This document shows positions 1-5,839 of a DNA stretch of 5,851 nt, in pieces. Source of the DNA: Ruminococcus sp. GTDB lineage: Bacteria > Bacillota > Clostridia > Oscillospirales > Ruminococcaceae. Each line of letters begins with the position of its first letter. Within the stretch, counting starts at the first letter, position 1. Position numbers and translations under genes: made by a program. The notes below the pieces were generated by a model. The model was not told the DNA's origin. It did no database searches and saw only the letters and a program-made list of their open reading frames with translations. The DNA lies in contig JAIDNR010000260.1 of NCBI GenBank assembly GCA_029063695.1, positions 1 through 5,851 of the forward strand, written 5' to 3'.

Positions 1-1074
1 GTATTTTTTGCCGTCAATTTCCTGTAATCCTATCTGCATAGAACCGTCCTCAGCAAAATAATACTTTCCGCCGTTTATAATCAGCCTGCCTGTCATCATG
101 ATTCCCGTGTCGCCGTTGAAATAGTACTTTTTGCCGTTGGTTTCCAGCCACTCAAAGTGCATTTTGCCGTCCTTTTCATCAAGATAATATTTATTTCCCT
201 CAAGTTCGGCAAAACCTGTAAGAAGAACACCTTTATCGCTGAAAATATATGATTCCCCATCGATTTTGGTCAGTCCTTTTGCATATGTTGCGTCTTTATA
301 GAAGTATCTCTTGCTGTCGTTTATATCAAGCCAGCCATACTGCATTTTACCTGTCTGTTCATTGAAAAGATACTCAATGCCATTTATTTTGGCAACACTT
401 GTACACATTCCGTTTTCCTTATCAGTGTAATAATAACTTCCGTCAACTTCAAAAAAACCGAATACAGGTTCAGCAGTTTCGGGATTATAATAATATTTCT
501 TACCTGAAATCTTCTGCCAGCCTGTACCGCATTTTCCTGTATTGTCAAAAACATATGGTACATCATCAATAACAGTTTCACCTGTTACAAGCGTACCGTC
601 ATCGCTCACAAAATAGATGTTGTCATCAAGTTCCGTGAAACCTGCACCAATCATAACACTGCCCTTATCGTTGAGAAGAACAAGTTTTCCGTCTTCATTT
701 TCGGTAACGCAGTTTACTTGTTTATCTTTGCTTTCTTTCTCTATGTAATACTGTTTTCCGCAGTAATCAATCCAGCCATAGACGGGTTTTCCTGTTTCGG
801 TATCATAATATTTTCTTGCACCGTCCACAGTCCGCCAGCCTGTTTTCTGTACTCCGTTTTTGGAGAAAAGATACATTTCACCGTCAATCTCCTGTTCACC
901 TGTTACAAATTTGCCTGATTCATCATAATAAAAAATCCTGCCTTTTTCGTCTGTAACCCATTCAGAAACGTGCTGAACATCTGTTTCGTCTGCATAAGCC
1001 ATTGCAGGAACAGCAAATGCAAGACTCATGGATATGGCAAATGCACATATTATTGTCCTGTTATACTTTTTCAT
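1..1074 (-). CDS. Secreted cell-wall/choline-binding-type repeat protein, 3' end outside window
   Basis: The frame is open for 358 codons from ATG at 1074 to the window edge without a stop, so the C-terminus is missing. The start is fixed by AGGAGG at 1080-1085, five bases upstream, and by an immediate signal peptide: MKKYNR, a hydrophobic core (about residues 8-24), then a likely cut after AYA (residue 28, before DE). From about residue 38 onward the protein is nearly all imperfect repeats of about 20 residues, with the aromatic-Gly pattern of CW_binding_1/choline-binding repeats: IDGEMYLFSKNGVQKTGW (63-80), TGWQKISGKKYYYNPETAEP (184-203), TGKMQYGWLDI (241-251), TNGKKYYFNGDTGIMMTG (313-330). 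In known families such repeats bind teichoic-acid choline or alpha-glucans; the ligand here is unknown. Four mature cysteines (105, 122, 182, 224) are unusual for this repeat type. No catalytic or anchoring domain is visible; it could lie beyond the window. The neighbouring cellulase does not establish function. Confidence 0.9.
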   Translation of the reverse strand, partial: MKKYNRTIICAFAISMSLAFAVPAMAYADETDVQHVSEWVTDEKGRIFYYDESGKFVTGEQEIDGEMYLFSKNGVQKTGWRTVDGARKYYDTETGKPVYGWIDYCGKQYYIEKESKDKQVNCVTENEDGKLVLLNDKGSVMIGAGFTELDDNIYFVSDDGTLVTGETVIDDVPYVFDNTGKCGTGWQKISGKKYYYNPETAEPVFGFFEVDGSYYYTDKENGMCTSVAKINGIEYLFNEQTGKMQYGWLDINDSKRYFYKDATYAKGLTKIDGESYIFSDKGVLLTGFAELEGNKYYLDEKDGKMHFEWLETNGKKYYFNGDTGIMMTGRLIINGGKYYFAEDGSMQIGLQEIDGKKY

Positions 1075-1103
1075 AGTATCCTCCTGTTGTCAAAAAATTT
1101 AAA

Positions 1104-1119
1104 ATATACCGTTGTATAT
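1104..1119. promoter_or_regulatory. 6-4-6 inverted repeat just upstream of the repeat-protein gene
   Basis: ATATAC and GTATAT are perfect inverted arms around CGTT. They lie about 30-45 bases before the ATG at 1074 and 19 bases upstream of the ribosome binding site. The position suits an operator or a 5' leader structure, but the arms are pure AT apart from one pair, so chance is a real possibility in this composition. Confidence 0.25.
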
Positions 1120-1140
1120 AATATTCTGATACAATTTTTA

Positions 1141-1266
1141 TTAATCCTCAATATCTTCCATTGAACCACAGTTGCCGATTTTATTGAGAATTATAGCATA
1201 TATAAGATTTTCATCAGTCTGTGCCGGAGAGCTGTACAACAACTGCTCCAATTCCGAATCTGTTAT
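1141..1266 (-). CDS. Possible 41-residue acidic small protein with ATA start, or a gene whose start codon is lost
   Basis: On the minus strand GGAGG (1274-1278) is followed, after seven bases, by ATA at 1266-1264 and then 40 further sense codons to TAA at 1143-1141. The peptide begins ITDSELEQLLYSSPAQ, has a short hydrophobic centre (NLIYAIILNKIGNCG) and ends SMEDIED. It is strongly acidic, with nine Asp/Glu against one Lys, and has a single Cys. An in-frame TAA just upstream of the Shine-Dalgarno rules out a longer N-terminal extension in this frame. The GTG inside GGAGGTG is in another frame and stops after three codons. The stop is 66 bases upstream of the repeat-protein start, so the two could share a transcript. 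It may use a rare ATA start, have an ATG-to-ATA mutation or sequencing error, or be chance. The family is not recognised. Confidence 0.35.
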   Translation of the reverse strand: MTDSELEQLLYSSPAQTDENLIYAIILNKIGNCGSMEDIED

Positions 1267-1296
1267 TCTTTCACCTCCGTCACTTTAATAACATAC

Positions 1297-1308
1297 GAAA
1301 CACGTTTC
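1297..1308. promoter_or_regulatory. Operator-like inverted repeat GAAAC-AC-GTTTC
   Basis: Perfect 5-base arms surround a 2-base centre, about 20 bases upstream of the Shine-Dalgarno of the ATA-start ORF. On the minus strand it follows a TATTAA (-10-like) sequence by a few bases, where a repressor site could sit. It vaguely resembles LacI-family or cre operators, but the centre does not match the cre consensus. No regulator can be named. Confidence 0.25.
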
Positions 1309-1418
1309 ATTTAATACATTCGTCTGACATGAAGAAAAGTGACATATTTAAATATATTTTCTTGTTTTAACATAAAACGTAATATGCCCCTCTATACATT
1401 TTATCACTTTTTTCAGAT

Positions 1419-1437
1419 AATCATGATAATCATTAAC
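1419..1437. promoter_or_regulatory. Fur-box-like sequence
   Basis: AATCATGATAATCATTAAC matches 16 of 19 positions of the classical Fur consensus GATAATGATAATCATTATC as I recall it, including an uninterrupted run of 11 matching bases. The core ATGAT-A-ATCAT is a perfect palindrome, and a second GATAAT lies just to the left at 1416-1421. It overlaps the weak minus-strand -10 candidate GTTAAT (1432-1437), where repressor binding would block transcription toward the repeat-protein gene. The start of that gene is about 345 bases away, and the AT-rich context raises the chance of a coincidental match. Confidence 0.35.
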
Positions 1438-1477
1438 AGAAGATTTATAAAAATTTAACAAAAATTTATATTTTCTC

Positions 1478-1506
1478 AAAAAATATGCTACAGCCGATGT
1501 CCTGTA
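1478..1506 (-). terminator. Weak hairpin with T-run after the araC region
   Basis: On the minus strand TACAG and CTGTA (1506-1502 and 1493-1489) can pair around an 8-base loop, and a run of six T follows after six bases (1483-1478). The stem is only five pairs, so termination would be inefficient. It sits 15 bases after the stop of the small ORF that overlaps araC, where a terminator for that unit would be expected. Confidence 0.3.
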
Positions 1507-1520
1507 TGTGTTATATCAAA

Positions 1521-1673
1521 TCATTTCGTTTTTTCATGGTGATTCATTTTATCGCCCATTTTATTATAATCATTTTTATTGAATTTGTCAAGACTCTCTG
1601 TTGTTTTGTTTGAGTTTCCAGAAGGTCTGTTATACAACATTGCAGGCAAAAAATCAATGGGATTTTTAATCAT
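1521..1673 (-). CDS. Possible 50-residue basic, Asn/Lys-rich small protein overlapping the araC stop
   Basis: ATG at 1673-1671 lies inside the last codons of araC; the two frames overlap by eight bases (ATGATTAA), an arrangement typical of translational coupling. The frame runs 50 codons to TGA at 1523-1521. The product starts MIKNPIDFLPAMLYNRPSG, with a short hydrophobic N-terminal part, and continues as a hydrophilic tail rich in Asn, Lys and Asp, ending HHEKTK. There is no close independent Shine-Dalgarno: the nearest AAAGGAG is about 22 bases upstream. Translation would therefore depend on ribosomes finishing araC. An internal ATG at 1640 is a second possible start but also lacks a ribosome binding site. 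I do not recognise a family. It could be a real small protein, a relic, or a chance frame in AT-rich DNA. Confidence 0.35.
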   Translation of the reverse strand: MIKNPIDFLPAMLYNRPSGNSNKTTESLDKFNKNDYNKMGDKMNHHEKTK

Positions 1674-2391
1674 TAAATCTGTATTTCTTTTTATACTCCT
1701 TTGGAGTTATGCCGATGTATTTCTTGAAAATTTTGATAAAATAGCTCTGTGAACTGAAACAAAGCAGACTGCTTATTTCAAGGTCACTATATTTGGAATA
1801 ACTCAGCAATCCTGCCGCCTCCTCTACTTTTTTACGGTTAACATAGTCGGTAAAAGTCATACCTGTTTCCGCTTTGAAAGCTCTTGAAAGATAAGCAGGA
1901 TTTATTTGCAGATATTCGGCAGTTTCCTCAATTCTGATACTGCTGTGCAGATGCTCGCTTATATAATCCATAGCACAGACAATTCTTTTGGAATAAACAT
2001 TTCCTGTCCGCACACGACGCATTTTTCTGGTATAATCCTCAATCATATCTGCATGAATACAACGGAGTTCGTTTTCTTCCATGCACTCATCAGCTTTCAT
2101 TATATATATATCACTCAGGCTGTATGCTTCTTCGGGTGTCATACCGCTGTTCACACAGAAACGTGCAATAAGTGCAGTTGTTATGGTAAAATGATATTTC
2201 AGATTTCTGAGATAATCTTTGCTGAGAGTTCCGCAGCCTTCGCAGAAAAGCGGAGCAGCGAACATTTTTACAAGTTCAATATTTCCCGAACATATACTCT
2301 CATAAAACGCTACTTCACGGTCAAAAGGTGCATAGCGGAAGCCATCTTCTCTATGGGCAAACAAATGAGATGTCATAGGACTGTCATTCAT
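1666..2391 (-). CDS. AraC-family transcriptional regulator
   Basis: A 241-residue DNA-binding regulator with an AraC/XylS double helix-turn-helix at the C-terminus. The first HTH is near residues 151-173 (IRIEETAEYLQINPAYLSRA) followed by FKAETGMTFTDYVNRKKVEE; the second is near 202-224 (LEISSLLCFSSQSYFIKIFK), closing with the family signature GITPKEYKKKY (227-237). The N-terminal ~130 residues have no cupin sugar pocket. They include the segment LRNLKYHFTITTALIARFCV (61-80), which I recall from a Firmicutes AraC subgroup with a helical N-terminal domain, so the ligand is unknown. A CEGC pair sits at residues 50-53. The start is well supported by AAGGAG at 2399-2404, seven bases upstream, and a strong promoter. 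It has its own promoter after the terminator of the cellulase gene, so it need not be co-transcribed with it. Control of the cellulase or repeat-protein gene is an inference from proximity. Confidence 0.93.
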   Translation of the reverse strand: MNDSPMTSHLFAHREDGFRYAPFDREVAFYESICSGNIELVKMFAAPLFCEGCGTLSKDYLRNLKYHFTITTALIARFCVNSGMTPEEAYSLSDIYIMKADECMEENELRCIHADMIEDYTRKMRRVRTGNVYSKRIVCAMDYISEHLHSSIRIEETAEYLQINPAYLSRAFKAETGMTFTDYVNRKKVEEAAGLLSYSKYSDLEISSLLCFSSQSYFIKIFKKYIGITPKEYKKKYRFND

Positions 2392-2414
2392 AATATCACT
2401 CCTTGCTTTTAACT

Positions 2415-2443
2415 ATTATATCACATTGCATTTGAATTGTCCA
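2415..2443 (-). promoter_or_regulatory. Sigma-A promoter of the araC-type gene
   Basis: On the minus strand TGGACA (2443-2438, 5 of 6 to TTGACA) and a perfect TATAAT (2420-2415) are separated by exactly 17 bases. TGA before the -10 also makes it an extended -10. Transcription should start near 2408, giving a leader of under 20 bases before the ATG at 2391, just enough to hold the AAGGAG. Confidence 0.85.
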
Positions 2444-2447
2444 GTAC

Positions 2448-2483
2448 AAAAGAAAAAACACTCCCGACATATAATCAGGAGTG
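2448..2483 (-). terminator. Intrinsic terminator of the GH9/GH16 gene
   Basis: On the minus strand CACTCCTGAT and GTCGGGAGTG form a 10-pair stem (two G-T pairs) around the 5-base loop TATAT, followed by TTTTTTCTTTT. It begins 34 bases after the stop codon at 2518. The T-tract ends just before the -35 box of the next gene, so the two transcription units are packed back to back. The opposite strand also has a T-rich tail (CCTTTTCTTTC), so it may work in both directions, although no plus-strand gene enters it. Confidence 0.92.
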
Positions 2484-2517
2484 CCTTTTCTTTCAGAGAG
2501 ATGCACAAAAATATATT

Positions 2518-5500
2518 TTAATTGTTGTTGTCATATGTTACCCACTGATAATTAGCAGTAAGAGGAGTTTTTCCGTCATAAGGATTAAGCCAGTCATCAA
2601 CAGTAATACCGGGCCATGCGTTCATCATGATTCTGCCGGGAGTTGAGGGAATATTTTCTGTAGCTGTATAAACTGCCTTGCCGTCGATATACCATGTAAT
2701 ATGGTCAGGCTGCCAGTCAAATCCGTATGTATGGAATCCCTCTGATGCATCAAAGCCGAGGTCATAAATAAATTCGTGTTCTCCCACACCGTTTGTATAG
2801 TAGTTGAGCTGTACCTTTGTAGTATCTTTTCCAAGAACCTCAATATCAATCTCGTCCCAAGGATTCTGCTCTGATTCACCTGTGTATGTGAAGAAAGAAG
2901 AAACAACACCGTTATTCTTGATAGCCTTCATTGAAGTCTCATAATAGCCATAACCATAATGGTCACTTGTTCTGTATTCAGCTCCTGAATAGTTATACTG
3001 TCCGCTGTGGTCTTTGTCAATTGTAAGACTAAGCATACCATTTTCAAGTGAAGTATTCTGCTTATACCAACCACAGTCAAAGCAGCTTCCGTTTGTCCAG
3101 CCGTCAGAAGCAAAGAACAGATTTGAATCTCCGTCTCTGAAATCCTCAACAGCAGTTGCATTTGCATTCATAGGAGTACCATAATCCTTGATTCCGTTAT
3201 TGTCTACAGCAACAGTTGTTTCAACAGGAACTGCCGTTGTTGTATTTGCAGTTGTAGTTATAACAGTTTCAGGTGCTTGTGTAGTTGTAACAGTCGGAGG
3301 ATTCTGCTCACCTTCATTGAGCATTGCATTATACTGTGCCATACTGAGCGGAAAATCAGACTGTTTAACTTTTTTTGCCTCCAGAAGCTGAAGTGCTACA
3401 GCGTCTGCACCTGTGACACCATCACCATTATTGACAATATCAGCATTGAGCTTTCCCTGTTCAGTAAGTCCATATTCATCAGGATTTCCCATATGCTGAA
3501 CGATTGCTGTTGCATCTGCAATATCAACAGAGCCGTCCTCATTTGCATCGCCGTAAAGCAAATTATCTGAACCTGAATTATCAGATTCTGTAAGAGTGAG
3601 CAGATATGTCAGCGGTGAGTTCCAGTAAATCGTAATTTCATTTGTTGAATAGCTTTCCGAATTGTCAATCCAACATTTTGCAGGTGCAGAATGTTTGCAG
3701 TAAGCCTTTGCAGCAGGGTCTTCAAGACTCTGATTTACACCGCCTACAAGCATTCCGGGCATAGCTGAACCGACTGCCATTGACGGACGATGATGTGGAT
3801 TTTCAGGTGAAACAGTACCAAAACCAGTAACAAAACTTGTACCGAGAGGATTTTTACCGAGAAGATAATCAAGCTGTGCATTTGCAGCATTGAGATAACT
3901 TTCATCACCTGTTGCCTGGTAAGTAAGAGCAAGTATAATTCCTGCATTTGCAACAGTCATATTACTTCCCCAGTTGTATTTTGTAAGAGCAACGCCATAA
4001 GGTATACTATTTGATATGCTCACAAAATTATCAGCCTGTTTCTTTACAGCAGCGAGTGCATTTTTATAAATATCCGAATCCTTGTCGGCATTTTTCATTG
4101 TGAGAAGTGCAATATTTCCATAGTCGCCAACTGTTGCCCAGTCAAGACCTGTTTTAACAGTAATATTATTAAGATAGGAGTTATCTCCTGTTGCACGATA
4201 AAGCTGTGCAGCAGCCCAGTACATTTCATCTGATGCACTCTTATCTTCATAAGCACCTGTTACAATATCATCAGGATTTGCAAGATAAAGTTTATCGGGA
4301 TTAGCTTTTGCCCATTCATAAGCCTTTTTAGCAGCTTCAAGGCAAGTATTTGCAAAATTTGCGTCAATATCCTTGTAAACTTCATAAGCAAGAGCCATAG
4401 ATGCGGCAAAATCAGCAGTAGAAGTTGTTGTTTCAGGCATTACAATAAGTGGCTTTGTTTCTTTTTCGGGCATTACATATCCAGGGAATGTATCACATGA
4501 AACTTTGTGATATACACCGCCAGTATTCTTATTCTGCATTTTCAGCATCCATTCAAGTTCATAGCGGGCTTCATCAAGAATATCAGCAGTACCGTTTCCG
4601 CTTTCGGGAATTCCTATATTATCGCTGTACATTTTGGGATTTACCTGATAAGCATAGAGCAAATCGGCAACAGCCTTTGCAGCAGGTACAATATATCTGC
4701 CGTAGTCGCCCGCATCATGCCAGCCGCCTGTTACGTCAATTTTTTCATCTGTATGATAAATAGTTGCGATTGTATCGTGACATGAAACGTGACCGAATTT
4801 CTCATCTTTCACTTCAGTTCCACATCTCTGAAGATAAAGCATTCTTACACTTGAATCAAGAAGATTATTATAAACTCCATCGCCGATTTCAAAAGTATAC
4901 GAATTATCAAGACCGTCAGCCTTTATATAGTATTTACCTGAAGCAGTAACTTCCGAAAAATCACCGATATAGTTTGTTTCATCAGCCTGTGAGTTTGTTT
5001 TCGGCTCACCCATAGAACCTGTATAAACAACTTCATTTGTATCAGCATTCACAACAGAAAAATTTCCACCGTTTGTCTTTCTGAATACAGCAGTTTTCTT
5101 TGCATCGGGTCTGTATCCGAGCTGATTTGTAACAATGGGAGGTGCATACGGAGCGTTTGCGTTATAGTCAACCTTGCTGTCATCAACAAGTTCAAGTGAA
5201 ACATTATCAAGATAAATTGTATGTTCGCCAACAGAACCGCCGTCCTCTTTCTCCTGAAGTCCGCAGTTGAAACAGAACTTTGTCATAATGTCGGTTTCCT
5301 TTTCCATTACAAACTCATAATCAATTGTCTGCGGTTCGGTAGTAACATTAATGCCTTTCCATGTATAAGCCTGATATGTACCGCCGTTCTGCTGAATCAT
5401 TGATTCAATAAAGCGTGGAACAGTTGCAGAAATATCAAATTTAAGACGGTATACACCATTCTGATAAAGCGGAAGCGGTTCATCATAACACATCTGTACG

Positions 5501-5745
5501 GCATAATTGAGCTTTCCCTGATTTTCAACTTTAAGTGCAAGCATACCATTCTCTGTTGTAAGAGTGCAGGCACCGCCGCTTTCCTTATATGTACCCCAGT
5601 CTTTTGTGCCGACATCAAAAGTTGAGTTGCTGATTAAGTTTTCAGCCGCAGATGCCGCAAACGGAATTGCAGGCATGGCTGCTGCCATAAGTACGCATGA
5701 TGCAGCAGCAGCGGCACAGCGTCTGAAAATATTTTTTTTCCTCAT
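2518..5745 (-). CDS. Bifunctional cellulosomal enzyme: CBM4 - Ig - GH9 cellulase - dockerin - GH16 lichenase
   Basis: A 1075-residue secreted enzyme predicted to cut cellulose (GH9) and beta-1,3-1,4-glucan (GH16). Order: signal peptide 1-33 (cut near ASA/AE); CBM4/9-like carbohydrate-binding module ~36-188, opening NLISNSTFD; GH9 Ig-like domain ~200-288 (PPIVTNQLGYRPDAKKTAVF); GH9 catalytic domain ~292-720 with GGWHDAGDYG (Asp344/Asp347, the latter the likely base), PHHRPS (650-655) and acid Glu703 in NEITIYWNSP; dockerin ~727-797; Thr/Pro linker ~811-850; GH16 ~858-1074 with DEIDIEVLG (nucleophile Glu965, acid/base Glu969). The CBM4-Ig-GH9 order recalls clostridial CbhA/CelK, so the GH9 half may be an exo- or endo-acting cellulase; the sequence does not decide. 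The dockerin should bind a scaffoldin cohesin; its first Ca loop is DANEDGSVDIAD (733-744), and the second (769-781) is atypical. The start is supported by the signal peptide and GAGGGG nine bases upstream. It is monocistronic by its terminator. Confidence 0.95.
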   Translation of the reverse strand: MRKKNIFRRCAAAAASCVLMAAAMPAIPFAASAAENLISNSTFDVGTKDWGTYKESGGACTLTTENGMLALKVENQGKLNYAVQMCYDEPLPLYQNGVYRLKFDISATVPRFIESMIQQNGGTYQAYTWKGINVTTEPQTIDYEFVMEKETDIMTKFCFNCGLQEKEDGGSVGEHTIYLDNVSLELVDDSKVDYNANAPYAPPIVTNQLGYRPDAKKTAVFRKTNGGNFSVVNADTNEVVYTGSMGEPKTNSQADETNYIGDFSEVTASGKYYIKADGLDNSYTFEIGDGVYNNLLDSSVRMLYLQRCGTEVKDEKFGHVSCHDTIATIYHTDEKIDVTGGWHDAGDYGRYIVPAAKAVADLLYAYQVNPKMYSDNIGIPESGNGTADILDEARYELEWMLKMQNKNTGGVYHKVSCDTFPGYVMPEKETKPLIVMPETTTSTADFAASMALAYEVYKDIDANFANTCLEAAKKAYEWAKANPDKLYLANPDDIVTGAYEDKSASDEMYWAAAQLYRATGDNSYLNNITVKTGLDWATVGDYGNIALLTMKNADKDSDIYKNALAAVKKQADNFVSISNSIPYGVALTKYNWGSNMTVANAGIILALTYQATGDESYLNAANAQLDYLLGKNPLGTSFVTGFGTVSPENPHHRPSMAVGSAMPGMLVGGVNQSLEDPAAKAYCKHSAPAKCWIDNSESYSTNEITIYWNSPLTYLLTLTESDNSGSDNLLYGDANEDGSVDIADATAIVQHMGNPDEYGLTEQGKLNADIVNNGDGVTGADAVALQLLEAKKVKQSDFPLSMAQYNAMLNEGEQNPPTVTTTQAPETVITTTANTTTAVPVETTVAVDNNGIKDYGTPMNANATAVEDFRDGDSNLFFASDGWTNGSCFDCGWYKQNTSLENGMLSLTIDKDHSGQYNYSGAEYRTSDHYGYGYYETSMKAIKNNGVVSSFFTYTGESEQNPWDEIDIEVLGKDTTKVQLNYYTNGVGEHEFIYDLGFDASEGFHTYGFDWQPDHITWYIDGKAVYTATENIPSTPGRIMMNAWPGITVDDWLNPYDGKTPLTANYQWVTYDNNN

Positions 5746-5833
5746 TGTAAAAGACCCCTCTCGTAAATTTAGAATTTCCTGATTCTCAGCATACCGCAGT
5801 GCTAAAGCGGTTATTGCTGTATTAACTGTATTT
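5746..5833 (-). other. 5' leader of the GH9/GH16 gene
   Basis: If the -10 box at 5834-5839 is used, the transcript has a leader of about 80 bases. It contains a small hairpin (ACCGC/GCGGT, 5811-5807 with 5797-5793, 9-base loop) and the Shine-Dalgarno-like GAGGGG at 5755-5760, nine bases before the ATG. The stem has no following T-run, so it is not a terminator. No known riboswitch is recognised. Confidence 0.4.
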
Positions 5834-5839
5834 ATTATA
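5834..5839 (-). promoter_or_regulatory. Probable -10 box of the GH9/GH16 gene
   Basis: A perfect TATAAT on the minus strand, preceded by TG, lies about 90 bases upstream of the ATG at 5745. The matching -35 would fall just beyond position 5851 and cannot be seen, so the promoter is only half supported. Confidence 0.5.

Larger units (their letters stand above)
1075..1520. other. AT-rich non-coding stretch upstream of the repeat-protein gene
   Basis: This 446-base interval separates the small ORF after araC from the repeat-protein gene. It is strongly AT-rich, with runs such as a repeated AAAATTTA unit near 1450-1470. It carries a weak hairpin, a Fur-box-like sequence, two inverted repeats and one short ORF lacking a normal start, each listed separately. 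I found no tRNA, rRNA, CRISPR repeat, insertion-sequence end or recognisable riboswitch in it. No near-consensus -35/-10 pair for the repeat-protein gene stands out. The best candidate, TTGTTA/GTTAAT on the minus strand (1456-1461 and 1432-1437, 18-base spacer), is weak. Confidence 0.6.

Noticed and set aside
1..1074. The ~60-base periodicity, considered as a CRISPR or tandem DNA repeat
   Set aside because: The DNA copies are divergent; the periodicity is at protein level and explained by the ~20-residue binding repeats.
384..1164. Short open frames opposite or out of frame with the repeat-protein gene (384-581, 718-918, 970-1164)
   Set aside because: They are shadows of a continuous 358-codon frame that has a signal peptide, ribosome binding site and regular repeats.
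1318..1380. 20-codon minus-strand frame starting MLKQENIF, considered as a leader peptide
   Set aside because: The nearest GAGGGG is 13 bases from the ATG, the frame is very short, and nothing attenuator-like follows it.
1906..2412. 168-codon open frame on the plus strand
   Set aside because: It is antisense to the well-supported AraC gene, has Cys/His-rich, shadow-like composition and no recognisable domain.
2625..3167. Two minus-strand open frames inside the GH16 part (2625-2909 and 2928-3167)
   Set aside because: They are alternative frames of the GH16 coding sequence, whose own frame carries the clear DEIDIEVLG motif throughout.
3196..3315. Low-complexity ACA/GTT-rich DNA, considered as a simple-sequence repeat or recombination site
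   Set aside because: It encodes the Thr/Pro linker between dockerin and GH16 and has no exact repeat unit.
3188..3570. Plus-strand open frames opposite the linker and dockerin
   Set aside because: Val/Thr-rich and Cys-rich products are what the antisense of Thr-rich linker codons gives; there is no domain or ribosome binding site.
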